From: Actinoplanes derwentensis
GTDB lineage: Bacteria > Actinomycetota > Actinomycetes > Mycobacteriales > Micromonosporaceae
Direction: 5' to 3'
Length of the DNA: 64,000 bases
NCBI RefSeq assembly: GCF_900104725.1
Contig: NZ_LT629758.1
Span: forward strand, 1,612,001 to 1,676,000
Shown: piece after piece, positions 33,517 through 41,885 of the stretch
Layout: every line of letters begins with the position of its first letter
Position numbering within the stretch: position 1 is the stretch's first letter
Made by a program: the position numbers and the translations under genes
The notes under the pieces: model-generated
Told to the model about the DNA's origin: nothing
The model's database searches: none
Seen by the model: only the letters and a program-made list of their open reading frames with translations

Positions 33517-34304
33517 CGGACCTGACCGGAAAGGTGGCGCTGATCAGCGGCACCGGCAGGGGAGTGGGCCGCGCGGCGGCCCTCGAGTTCGTGGCGCGTG
33601 GCGCCATGGTCTTCGGCGCGGACCTGGACGCCGCGGCGAACGCCGAAACCGAACGGCTTGCCGAATCTCAGCTACGGCTAGCCGTAGCTGAGAAAGGTCA
33701 AATGCGCTCGCTGGCTCCGGTCGATCTCGGGAACCAGGTCGGCGCGGACGCGTGGACAGCCGCGGCCGTCGAGGCTTTCGGCGGCATCGACATCCTCTAC
33801 AACAACGCGTCTGCCCTGCGCCACGGCCCGATCGACACCATCCCCGAAGCCGACTGGTACTTCACCATCCAGAACGAACTCCACCTGGTCTTCCACTGCG
33901 TCCGCGCCGCCTGGCCACACCTGGTCGCCCGCGGCGGCGGGGTGATCATCAACGTGGCGTCGGTGGCCGCGAAACGCGGCGTGGCGTTCACCCCGATGGC
34001 TCCGCACGGCGCCGCCAAAGGCGCTGTCCTGGCGCTGACCAGGCATTTGGCTGCGCAGGGCGCCGACGTCGGCATCCGCGCCAACACCATCTCACCCGGC
34101 ATGATCCGCACCCCGGAGACCGCGCAATTCGTCGACGACCCGGACGGCCCGGTGCCGGGACTGCTGGCCCAGACCCCGTCGCGGCGGGTCGGTGAACCCG
34201 CCGACGTGGCGAAACTGGCCGCGTTCCTGGCCGGCGACGACGCCACGTTCATCAACGGCGCCGACATCGCGATCGACGGCGGCGTCTCCGCGATGGGCGG
34301 CTGA
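33513..34304 (+). CDS. SDR-family oxidoreductase with palindromic insertion
   Basis: 263 residues from ATG 33513. Cofactor motif SGTGRGVGRAAALEF, NNAS (ILYNNASALRHG), catalytic Ser in INVASVAAKRG, but the usual active-site Tyr position reads APHGAAKGAVL (H-G-A-A-K), so the Tyr is replaced by His. Residues about 52-61 (QLRLAVAEKG) are encoded by a 28-base palindrome and look inserted. With the VOC, FAD oxidase and second SDR genes it forms a probable catabolic or tailoring operon. Confidence 0.83.
   Translation: MTDLTGKVALISGTGRGVGRAAALEFVARGAMVFGADLDAAANAETERLAESQLRLAVAEKGQMRSLAPVDLGNQVGADAWTAAAVEAFGGIDILYNNASALRHGPIDTIPEADWYFTIQNELHLVFHCVRAAWPHLVARGGGVIINVASVAAKRGVAFTPMAPHGAAKGAVLALTRHLAAQGADVGIRANTISPGMIRTPETAQFVDDPDGPVPGLLAQTPSRRVGEPADVAKLAAFLAGDDATFINGADIAIDGGVSAMGG
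33666..33693. repeat. 28-bp perfect palindrome inside SDR gene
   Basis: The half-site TCTCAGCTACGGCT is followed directly by its exact reverse complement, with no loop. It is in frame within the coding sequence and adds about nine residues where SDR proteins usually have none. Confidence 0.85.
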
Positions 34305-34306
34305 TC

Positions 34307-35641
34307 ATGGACCTCGTCCTCCCCGGCGATCCGGGCTGGGAGCAGGCCCGCGTGGGCCGGGTCTTCAACGCCCGCCGTCCCGGCCGTCAGCCCGCCGCCG
34401 TTCTCCGGGCCAAGACCGAAAGAGATCTGATTGCTGGGGTACGGCTGGCCAAGTCACGTGGCTGGAGGATCGCCATCCGGTCCGGTGGCCACAGTTGGGC
34501 CGCGTGGAGTGTCCGCGACGACGCCCTGCTGATCGACCTGGGCGACTTCCGGGAGATGTCGTACGACCCGGAGAGCACCATCGTGTCGGTGACCCCGCCG
34601 GTCAAGGGCGGTGCCGAGCTGCGCCCGTACCTGGCCCTGCACGGCCGCTTCTTCGGCGGCGGCCACTGCCCGACCGTGGGTGTCGGCGGGTTCCTGCTGC
34701 AGGGCGGCCAGGGCTACAACGCCCGCGGATGGGGCTGGGCCGCCGAGAGCATCGTCGCCATCGACGTGGTGACCGCCGCCGGTGACCTGGTCCGGGCTTC
34801 AGCGACCGAGAACAGCGACCTGTTCTGGGCCGCCCGCGGCTCCGGCCCCGGCTTCTTCGGGCTGGTCACCCGCTTCCACTTGCAGACCCGCCCGCTCCCG
34901 AAGGTGATCGCCGAGACCGTCCACGTGTACCCGTTCGAGCTGTTCGACCAGGTGATGACGTGGCTGCACACGATTCATGCCACGATCTCGCCGGACGTGG
35001 AGATCGTCGCGGTGTCCGCCGATGGAGTTCTGGCGGTGACCGGTCTTGCTCTCGTCGACTCGCAGCAGGAGGCCGTCGCGGCTCTCGCTCCGCTGGAGAC
35101 GTGCCCGGTCATCGACCACACGCTGCACCGGCAGACCGCTGTCCCGTCGTCGTTCGAGTCGCATGCGGCCCGGCAGATGGCGGCCAACCCGGAGGGGTTC
35201 CGGTACATCGTCGACAACGCCTGGCTGAGCGGGCCACCGGCCGAGCTGACCAAAGCGCTGCATCCGCTGTTCACCGGGCTTCCTACCGTACGGTCGTTCG
35301 TGATCTGGTTCAGCATGGCCCCGCTGCGGGAGCTGCCCGACATGGCGTTCTCCCTGCAGTCGGAGATCTACTCGGCGACCTACCTGGTCTACGACGATCC
35401 CGCCGACGACATCCGCCTCCGGGCCTGGCTCACCGACCGGATGACCGAACTGCAACCGTTCACCGCCGGGCAGTACCTCGGCGACTCCGACTTCACCGCC
35501 CGTCAGGTCCGGTTCATGGGCGAATCCCAGTACCAGCGCCTTGAGTCGATCCGCGCCCGCCGCGACCCGGACGGAGTCTTCGCAGGCTACCTGACCGCCG
35601 GCGGCACCGAACCGGCCAACGTCAACCCGTGGGAGTCATGA
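34307..35641 (+). CDS. berberine-bridge-type FAD-linked oxidase
   Basis: 444 residues from ATG 34307. PCMH-type FAD domain with both covalent attachment residues: His62 (RSGGHSWA) and Cys121 ([10 protein letters not shown]), so the flavin is probably held bicovalently. The C-terminal BBE segment ends [12 protein letters not shown]. No signal peptide, so the enzyme is cytoplasmic, like tailoring oxidases of natural-product pathways and sugar or alcohol oxidases. It starts three bases after the first SDR and its stop overlaps the second. Confidence 0.9.
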   Translation: MDLVLPGDPGWEQARVGRVFNARRPGRQPAAVLRAKTERDLIAGVRLAKSRGWRIAIRSGGHSWAAWSVRDDALLIDLGDFREMSYDPESTIVSVTPPVKGGAELRPYLALHGRFFGGGHCPTVGVGGFLLQGGQGYNARGWGWAAESIVAIDVVTAAGDLVRASATENSDLFWAARGSGPGFFGLVTRFHLQTRPLPKVIAETVHVYPFELFDQVMTWLHTIHATISPDVEIVAVSADGVLAVTGLALVDSQQEAVAALAPLETCPVIDHTLHRQTAVPSSFESHAARQMAANPEGFRYIVDNAWLSGPPAELTKALHPLFTGLPTVRSFVIWFSMAPLRELPDMAFSLQSEIYSATYLVYDDPADDIRLRAWLTDRMTELQPFTAGQYLGDSDFTARQVRFMGESQYQRLESIRARRDPDGVFAGYLTAGGTEPANVNPWES

Positions 35642-36369
35642 TGCGATGCGCGGGCAAGATCGTCGTGATCACCGGGGCGGCCCGGGGCCAGGGCGCGGCC
35701 GAGGCTGCGGCGCTGCGAGCCGAGGGCGCCACCGTGATCGCCACCGACGTCCTGGACGCCGAGGGAGTACGCCCACTGGATGTGCGCTCGCTCGATCAGT
35801 GGACCGGCCTGGCTCAACACTTGCGGGAAACGTATGGACGTGTTGACGCGATAGTCAACAACGCTGGGATCACCGGCCGTGACCGGCTGCCCGACATCGA
35901 TCTGGACACCTGGGAGAACACCCTGGCCATCAACCTGACCGGCCCGATGCTGTCGATGAAGACCCTGGTCCCGCTGATGCCACCGGGCTCGTCGATCGTC
36001 AACATCTGCTCGGTCGCCGCGGTCTCCGGGCACGCTGCCGCCCCGTACACGGCCAGCAAATGGGCTCTGCGGGGTTTGACCCGCAGTGCCTCCCTGGAAC
36101 TGGGCGTGCGCGGCATCCGGGTCAACGCGGTGATGCCCGGCCTGATCGACACCCCGCTGATGGCGTCGGCCCCGCAGGCGTTCTTCGACGCGGCACTCCC
36201 GGAGATCCCCCTCGGCCGGGTGGGCACCCCGGACGACATCGCCCCGCTGATCGTCTACCTGGTCTCCGACGAGTCCGGTTACGTCAACGGCGCCGAGATC
36301 GTGGTCGACGGCGGCCTGACGGCCCACGTCTCCCACAAGGCCATCGCCGACGCGACCCGCCCCGGCTAG
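35638..36369 (+). CDS. SDR-family oxidoreductase
   Basis: 243 residues. ATG 35638 overlaps the oxidase stop (ATGATG; 35641 possible). [12 protein letters not shown] cofactor motif, [11 protein letters not shown], catalytic Ser in [10 protein letters not shown], Tyr/Lys in [11 protein letters not shown], and the family C-terminus [13 protein letters not shown] complete set of catalytic residues, unlike the first SDR of the operon. Probably acts on the product of the FAD oxidase. Confidence 0.88.
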   Translation: MMRCAGKIVVITGAARGQGAAEAAALRAEGATVIATDVLDAEGVRPLDVRSLDQWTGLAQHLRETYGRVDAIVNNAGITGRDRLPDIDLDTWENTLAINLTGPMLSMKTLVPLMPPGSSIVNICSVAAVSGHAAAPYTASKWALRGLTRSASLELGVRGIRVNAVMPGLIDTPLMASAPQAFFDAALPEIPLGRVGTPDDIAPLIVYLVSDESGYVNGAEIVVDGGLTAHVSHKAIADATRPG

Positions 36370-36504
36370 GCGGCCTTCCCGGTCAAGGCGCGAATGCCTT
36401 TTCAGTGTGGTGAGTTCGGGTTCGATTCGCACCCCAAGTCACCACGCGGGTACGGGCGGTGGAACTTCTCCCGACGTTCCACCGCATCCGGGAACGGCTG
36501 GCCG

Positions 36505-37680
36505 TCAGACCGGGACCGGGGTCTTCGGCCGGTTCAGCGCCGGAGCGACCACCGCGGCCACCGCCAGCAGCGCGAGGACGGCGACCATCGCGTACCGCAG
36601 GCCGTAGTGCTCGCCGAGGAAACCCAGAGCCGGCGGCCCGACCAGGAAGGCGACATACCCGGCCGACGCGACCAGGGCGACCCGGGTGGTCGGGTTGTCG
36701 CCGGAGTCGCCGGCCGCGGACAGCGCCACCGGGAAACCGAGGGCCGCGCCGACACCCCAGAGCAGCACCGCGGCGGCGGCCACGATCTGGTTGTCGACGA
36801 AGACCACCAGGGCCACGCCGATCCCGCCGATCACGGCGCTGGCGCCGAGGACCGCGGCCCGGCTGAACCGATCGAGGAACCAGCCGCCGCCGAACCGCCC
36901 GATCGTCATGGCGGCGGCGAAGACCACGTAGACACCCGAACCGAGGGCGGCGTCGAAGCCGTGCCCGTCGACCATGAGCAGCGGCAGCCAGTCGTTGGCG
37001 GCGCCCTCGGCCAGGGCCATCGCGAGCACCACCACACCGATGAGCAGCAGCCTGGTGTCGCGCCAGACACTCGGGCCGCTCTTGTCGGCAGTGGCGGTGC
37101 GCGGCTGGACACCGACGCCGGAGGGCAGTTGCCGGACGGCGAGTGCGGCGACCGGTGCGGTGATCAGCCCGATGACGACCAGGTGCCAGGTGACCGAGAA
37201 GTCGGCGGCGGTCAGGAACATCCCGGCGACGGCGCCGAGTACCGTGCCGAAGCTGAAGAACCCGTGCATGAGCGGGAGCACCGCGCGCCCGATGATCTGC
37301 TCGACGTCGGCGCCCTCGACGTTCATGGCGACCTCGCTGCCGCCCATGCCGAAACCGAACAGGAACAGCCCGGCCGCGACGAGCACACTGCTGGCCAGGC
37401 CGGCGCCGATCCCGACGACCGGGGCGCTGGCGGTGGCGGTGAGGATGCCGACGGTGGCGACCGGCCGGGTACCGAACCGGCTGACCAGCGCCCCGGAGCC
37501 GAGGATCCCGATCATCGAACCGGCGGAGAGCCCGACCAGGATCAGGCCCATCTCGGCGGTGGTGGCGCCGAGCAGGTCACGGACGTCCGGGGTGCGGGTC
37601 ACCCACGACGCGAGACTGAGCCCGGGGATGAAGAAGAGCGCGAACAGCGCGGTGCGCCGGCGTGCGGTGGCGTGGTCCAT
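36505..37680 (-). CDS. MFS transporter (FucP/YbjJ-like)
   Basis: 391 residues from ATG 37680. Twelve predicted helices; ALFALFFIPGLSLASWVTRT start and the loop GALVSRFGTRPVATVG between helices 2 and 3 match the small MFS group that includes inner-membrane protein YbjJ. It is probably an exporter. A strong dyad in its promoter (37693-37720) suggests TetR-type control. Confidence 0.83.
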   Translation of the reverse strand: MDHATARRRTALFALFFIPGLSLASWVTRTPDVRDLLGATTAEMGLILVGLSAGSMIGILGSGALVSRFGTRPVATVGILTATASAPVVGIGAGLASSVLVAAGLFLFGFGMGGSEVAMNVEGADVEQIIGRAVLPLMHGFFSFGTVLGAVAGMFLTAADFSVTWHLVVIGLITAPVAALAVRQLPSGVGVQPRTATADKSGPSVWRDTRLLLIGVVVLAMALAEGAANDWLPLLMVDGHGFDAALGSGVYVVFAAAMTIGRFGGGWFLDRFSRAAVLGASAVIGGIGVALVVFVDNQIVAAAAVLLWGVGAALGFPVALSAAGDSGDNPTTRVALVASAGYVAFLVGPPALGFLGEHYGLRYAMVAVLALLAVAAVVAPALNRPKTPVPV

Positions 37681-37692
37681 CGAGATCCCTTT

Positions 37693-37720
37693 CCTAGTGC
37701 GTACAAACGTACGCACCAGG
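37693..37720. promoter_or_regulatory. TetR-type operator upstream of MFS gene
   Basis: Inverted repeat GTGCGTAC-AAAC-GTACGCAC, extended by flanking CCT...AGG, ends 13 bases before the MFS start codon. Its perfect 8-bp arms and position fit a repressor site. No regulator gene adjoins this MFS gene. Confidence 0.6.
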
Positions 37721-37752
37721 AAACGGGTCCTACCATGGGCCGACCGGGTCCG

Positions 37753-38913
37753 TCACGTCCGGAACGGGCCGGTGACACAGTAGGTGATGCCGCCCGAGGA
37801 CGAGCCGCTGGTGCCGCGCTGGGACGAGAAGTAGAGGCGGTTGCCGGCCGGGGTGAATGCCGGGCCGGTCAGCTCGGACGAGCCCTGACCGGTGACGCGC
37901 AGGAACACCGAGATCTTGTCGTCCGGCGTGATCACGCAGATCTCCATGCTGCCGCCGTCTTCGGCCACGTACAGGTCGCCGTACGACGAGCCGGTCACGT
38001 TGTCGACGCCGGTCAGGGGAGCCGAACCGGACGTGACCAGGCTGTCGTCGTACGCCAGCTCGAAGGTGTTGCTCTGGAGGTCGACCTGCCAGACCCGGTT
38101 GTCGCCCTTGGTGGTGAACCAGACGGTGTCGTTCGCGTAGTGGCAGCCCTCGCCGCCGTTGAAGGACTTCGCGCCGGAGACCTGATACCGGGTCCGGGTG
38201 GGGGAGCCGTCCGGGTCCGGCACGTTCTGCCAGCTGAACGAGCCACTGGTGCCGGTCCCGGCGACGAGCACCTGCAACGTGCCCGTCGACAGGTTCCCCC
38301 AGGTGCCGGGCACGAAGCGGTAGAACCGGCCGTCGGTCTCGTCCTCGGTCAGGTAGATCACCTGGCGGACCGGGTCGGCGGCGGCCGCCTCGTGCTTGAA
38401 ACGTCCCATCGCGGGCCGGACCACCGCGGTCCCGCCGAGCGGGTAGGTCTCCCAGACTCGGCCGAGGGTGATCTCCTCGCAGCTCAGCCAGGTGTTCCAC
38501 GGGGTCTTGCCGCCGGCGCAGTTCTGGTTGGTGCCGGACAGGATGCGGGAGGCTCCGATGATCGCGCCGGCCGAGTCGAACCGGATCCGGGACGCGCCAC
38601 CGCCCGCCGAGGAGCTGACCTCGGCGTTCGACACGTAGATCCAGCCGCTGCCGTCGGGGATCACCGCGCCACCGTCGGGGGCGTCGTGCCACACGTAGGA
38701 GGTGCCGGGTACGGCCTGCCGGGAACGGGCGATCACCGTGCTGGTGAAGCCGGCCGGCAGCTGGATGCCGTTGCTGTCGGCGGCCCGCAGCGCGCCGTAG
38801 GGGCCGGTCGCGTTCTGAGCCGGTGCGGCGTACGCCGCCGACCACGCGGTGAAGGGCAGGGCCAGGCCACCGGCGCCGGCCAGGGTGGTTCGCAACAGGT
38901 TTCGCCGATTCAT
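37753..38913 (-). CDS. PhoX-like (DUF839) Tat-exported protein
   Basis: 386 residues from ATG 38913. It opens with a twin-arginine signal (MNRRNLLRTTLAGAGGLALP). The mature part is a beta-propeller like PhoX alkaline phosphatases (NAEVSSSAGGGASRIRFDSA; WNTWLSCEEI; YLTEDETDGRFYRFVP; KGDNRVWQVDL). The conserved Cys-Glu-Glu of WLSCEEI and the TEDE acidic patch, which hold Fe and Ca in PhoX, are kept. It is probably a secreted phosphatase or related hydrolase. It is shorter than classic PhoX and may be a variant. Convergent with nothing; the MFS gene precedes it on the same strand. Confidence 0.8.
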   Translation of the reverse strand: MNRRNLLRTTLAGAGGLALPFTAWSAAYAAPAQNATGPYGALRAADSNGIQLPAGFTSTVIARSRQAVPGTSYVWHDAPDGGAVIPDGSGWIYVSNAEVSSSAGGGASRIRFDSAGAIIGASRILSGTNQNCAGGKTPWNTWLSCEEITLGRVWETYPLGGTAVVRPAMGRFKHEAAAADPVRQVIYLTEDETDGRFYRFVPGTWGNLSTGTLQVLVAGTGTSGSFSWQNVPDPDGSPTRTRYQVSGAKSFNGGEGCHYANDTVWFTTKGDNRVWQVDLQSNTFELAYDDSLVTSGSAPLTGVDNVTGSSYGDLYVAEDGGSMEICVITPDDKISVFLRVTGQGSSELTGPAFTPAGNRLYFSSQRGTSGSSSGGITYCVTGPFRT

Positions 38914-39127
38914 GCGGCGGACGTTAAGCATCCATTGAAGACGGTCGGTCAACATCCGGAAGCCAATCGCTGAACTTCAATGTGCGGCATGGTTTGCCCG
39001 ATTCGAGGGCTTTGTCGGGGGGTGCCCGAACCCCCGTCTCAGTTATCGACCGAACCATTGTCGATCGGCGTGCGGCGAATGAACATTCGATGGCAGACGA
39101 CGTTTTTATCCAGTGGGGAGAAAGAGA

Positions 39128-39997
39128 ATGGGCAAGACAATCCCGAAGGTATTCGGAATCGCCGCAGCCGTCGCTCTCGGTGCTGCTGGAATCACTCTCA
39201 TCCCGACGGCTGACGCGGCCACCGGGTCATTCGCGAAGGGGCCGGCGCCGAGCAACAGCAGTATCCAGGCGGCGCGCGGGCCGTTCGCGATCGCCGAGAG
39301 CAGTGTCGCGCGGGCCTCGGTGTCCGGGTTCGGTGGCGGCGACATCTACGCGCCGACCGACACCAGCGCGGGCACGTTCGGTGCGGTGGTGATCGCGCCC
39401 GGCTTCACCGCCCGCAAGTCGAGCATGGCGTGGCTGGCACCGCGCCTGGCCTCGCAAGGGTTCGTGGTGTTCAACATCGACACCCTGACCACCTCGGACC
39501 AGCCGGCCAGCCGGGGCCGGCAACTGCTGGCCGCCGCCGACTTCCTGACCAGGAGCAGCAGCGCCAAGGCGAAGATCGACCCGGCCCGGGTGGCGGTGGT
39601 CGGGCACTCGATGGGCGGCGGCGGAGCACTGGAGGCCGCGCAGAGCCGGTCGTCGCTGAAGGCCGCGATCCCGCTGACCCCGTGGAACCTGACCAAGAAC
39701 TTCCGGCAGGTGCAGGTCCCGACGCTGATCGTCGGCGCCGAGGCGGACACCATCGCGCCGGTGCGCAGCTTCTCGACACCGTTCTTCGAGAGCCTGCCCG
39801 CGGCACCCGGCAAGGCGTTCCTGGAGCTCAACGGGGCCAGCCACTTCGCGCCGAACACCCCGAACGCCACCATCTCGTCGATGAGCATCTCCTGGCTGAA
39901 GGTGTTCGTCGACGGCGACACCCGCTACCAGCAGTTCATCTGCCCGGGACCGGGCCGGGGCGCGGCGGTCGAGCAGTACACCGCGACGGCCTGCTAG
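39128..39997 (+). CDS. secreted cutinase/PETase-type polyester hydrolase
   Basis: 289 residues from ATG 39128 (GGGGAG upstream). Signal peptide to about residue 35 (PTADAATG). The mature chain follows thermobifida-type cutinases and PETases: GPFAIAESSVARASVSGFGG, GHSMGGGG with Ser161, GAEADTIAP with Asp207, NGASHFAPN with His239; the triad spacing (46 and 32) equals that of TfCut2. Trp in TPWNL is kept. The oxyanion/aromatic-clamp Tyr of APGYT is Phe93 here (APGFTARKSS). A Cys pair near the C-terminus is kept. The likely function is hydrolysis of cutin or other polyesters outside the cell. Convergent with a TetR gene. Confidence 0.9.
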   Translation: MGKTIPKVFGIAAAVALGAAGITLIPTADAATGSFAKGPAPSNSSIQAARGPFAIAESSVARASVSGFGGGDIYAPTDTSAGTFGAVVIAPGFTARKSSMAWLAPRLASQGFVVFNIDTLTTSDQPASRGRQLLAAADFLTRSSSAKAKIDPARVAVVGHSMGGGGALEAAQSRSSLKAAIPLTPWNLTKNFRQVQVPTLIVGAEADTIAPVRSFSTPFFESLPAAPGKAFLELNGASHFAPNTPNATISSMSISWLKVFVDGDTRYQQFICPGPGRGAAVEQYTATAC

Positions 39998-40548
39998 TCC
40001 TGCAGCAGCGCCCGCAGAGCCGGCTCGGCCGACTCGAAGGCGATCGGCCCGCTGCCCAGCAGCGGGCCGTACAACACCCCCTCCAGGGTGCGCACGTAGA
40101 GGGCGGCACGGCGGCGCAGGTCGTCCGGGCCGCCCTCGATGCCGGAGTCCCGGAAGATCCGGACCTGGGCGTCGATCGACCGGTGTTTGACATCGGCGGC
40201 CGCGGTGAACAGGACCCGGGCCGCGGCCTCCGGCTCGGCGGCCATGAACCGCCCCAGCTGCTGTGCCGACTCCAGCAGCTCCGCGAAGACCCGCGAGATG
40301 TCGATGACCCGCTCCGGCCCGGTGTTACGGGTCTCCCCGGCGGCCTCCGCGATCAGGATCTCGGCGATCGCCCACAGCACCTCCCCGAGCAGTCCGTCCC
40401 GGCTGCCGACCGCCCGGTAGAGAGTGGCCCGGCTGATCGCGAGTTCACCCGCGAGAGTGTCCATGTCGATTGTCGAATACTGCAGGAAATGGTTCGCCGC
40501 ACCCCGCAGCAGAACCTCCGGGTTGATGACACGCCGAGCGGTGGGAAT
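39994..40548 (-). CDS. TetR-family transcriptional regulator (ATT start)
   Basis: The helix-turn-helix is VDTLAGELAISRATLYRAVG. If translation began at ATG 40464 the first helix would be lost. The frame stays open upstream, reading protein-like sequence (TARRVINPEVLLRGAANHFL, then QYSTID) back to ATT 40548, with GGGAG seven bases before it and no ATG, GTG or TTG in between. With that start the protein is 184 residues, normal for the family. The C-terminus is helical. Its stop shares a CTAG with the hydrolase stop. It could regulate the hydrolase or the MFS gene at 36505. Confidence 0.7.
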   Translation of the reverse strand: MPTARRVINPEVLLRGAANHFLQYSTIDMDTLAGELAISRATLYRAVGSRDGLLGEVLWAIAEILIAEAAGETRNTGPERVIDISRVFAELLESAQQLGRFMAAEPEAAARVLFTAAADVKHRSIDAQVRIFRDSGIEGGPDDLRRRAALYVRTLEGVLYGPLLGSGPIAFESAEPALRALLQD

Positions 40549-40787
40549 GGCGGTTCTCCCGTCCTGAAGAATGGAGGCTGGCCGTGGGTGATACGCCTTG
40601 TCGGGGCGGCCGGTTCAATCCTTCGGCAAATATCATCCGGACGGCTGACGGGATTCGGTGATTCGCTCCCGTAACGGGACCGAAATCTCACCCACGGCAA
40701 CCGGACGAGTGACAGATGCGCGGAAGAGCCGGCCGGAAGTCCGGTTTGTGCCACCATCCCTGGTTGGTAGCCGTTCGAGGAGGTCAA

Positions 40788-41828
40788 GTGGGCAGTTCAA
40801 CGCGGCCGTGGTGGGTGCGGCTCGGGATCGTCGTCGGCGCTCTCCTGCTGGTCCCGGGCACTCTGGCCGCCGCCCACCCGATCCGGATATCCGCCCTCAC
40901 CATCGACGGCCCGGTCAACCTGCTGCTCGTCGGCATCGACCCGCGCGGCAGCCATCTCCGGCCGCTCGCCGACACCATCATGATCGCGCACATCCCGCGG
41001 AACCGGCGGGGCGTCTACCTCTTCTCCCTGCCCCGCGACCTGGTGGTGCAGATCCCGGCCTTCCCCCGCAACGGCAGCCCCACCCAGCGCGCGAAGATCA
41101 ACGCCGCGATGGCGCTGGGCAGCCAGACCGGCCCGAACCGCTACGACGCGGCCCAGGGCTTCGACCTGCTGTCGCGCACGGTCGGGCAGGTCACCGGGAT
41201 CCGCCGGTTCGACGCCGGGGCGGTCCTGAACTTCGGCGGCTTCCAACGGCTGATCACCGCGATGGGCGGCGTCACCATGGTCATCGACCAGGACGTGGTC
41301 TCCGAGCATCGCAAGCCCGACGGACGGCCCCGCGACCGCCGGCCCGAGTGCCGGGGGCACGACAACTGCCCACGGCCCTACACCGGCGTGCAGAAGACCT
41401 ACCGCAAAAGCCCGTCGCCGGTACGTCTGACCGGCTGGGAGGCACTCGACTACGTCCGGCAGCGCTACGGTCTGCCCCGCGTCGACTACGACCGTCAGCG
41501 CCACCAGCGGCAGCTCGTCCGAGCCCTGGCCGGGCAGGCGGCCCGGGCCGTGGCCGCCGACCCGGCCAAGCTGCCGAGGGTGATCGGGGCGCTCGGCGAC
41601 TCCCTGACGTTCATCGGTGGCCCGTACAGCGCCCTCGCCTGGGCCACCGCCGTCAAGAACCTCCGGCTCACCGCCCCGGTCTCGGTCACGTTGCCCGGCC
41701 GGGCGTACTTCGAGAACGGAAAGTACCTGGGCGAGCAACTGGAACCGGGGGCCCGGGACTTCTTCGCCGCGGTCAACGGCGACCGGGTGGCCAGGTTCCT
41801 GGTCGACCACCCGCGGATCGTCGACTAG
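40788..41828 (+). CDS. LytR-CpsA-Psr (LCP) family cell-wall ligase
   Basis: 346 residues from GTG 40788 (GAGGAGG about six bases upstream). One N-terminal membrane helix (WVRLGIVVGALLLVPGTLAA), then the LCP domain: VNLLLVGIDPRG, ADTIMIAHIPRN with the conserved Asp/Arg, YLFSLPRDLVVQIP, AVLNFGGFQRLITAMGG and LDYVRQRYG. It would transfer teichoic-acid-like or arabinogalactan-type polymers to peptidoglycan at the outer face of the membrane. Single gene. Confidence 0.87.
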   Translation: MGSSTRPWWVRLGIVVGALLLVPGTLAAAHPIRISALTIDGPVNLLLVGIDPRGSHLRPLADTIMIAHIPRNRRGVYLFSLPRDLVVQIPAFPRNGSPTQRAKINAAMALGSQTGPNRYDAAQGFDLLSRTVGQVTGIRRFDAGAVLNFGGFQRLITAMGGVTMVIDQDVVSEHRKPDGRPRDRRPECRGHDNCPRPYTGVQKTYRKSPSPVRLTGWEALDYVRQRYGLPRVDYDRQRHQRQLVRALAGQAARAVAADPAKLPRVIGALGDSLTFIGGPYSALAWATAVKNLRLTAPVSVTLPGRAYFENGKYLGEQLEPGARDFFAAVNGDRVARFLVDHPRIVD

Positions 41829-41885
41829 GTTTCGGGTGAGTCCCGGGCGGACAGCTCTTCGGCCGGTTCCCTCCAGCGCAGGCGT

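Noticed and set aside
36394-38973. 859-codon open frame on the plus strand
   Set aside because: It runs antisense to an MFS gene and a Tat-exported PhoX-like gene, both with clear family motifs; its composition is the Arg/Gly/Asp-rich pattern of a GC-driven shadow.
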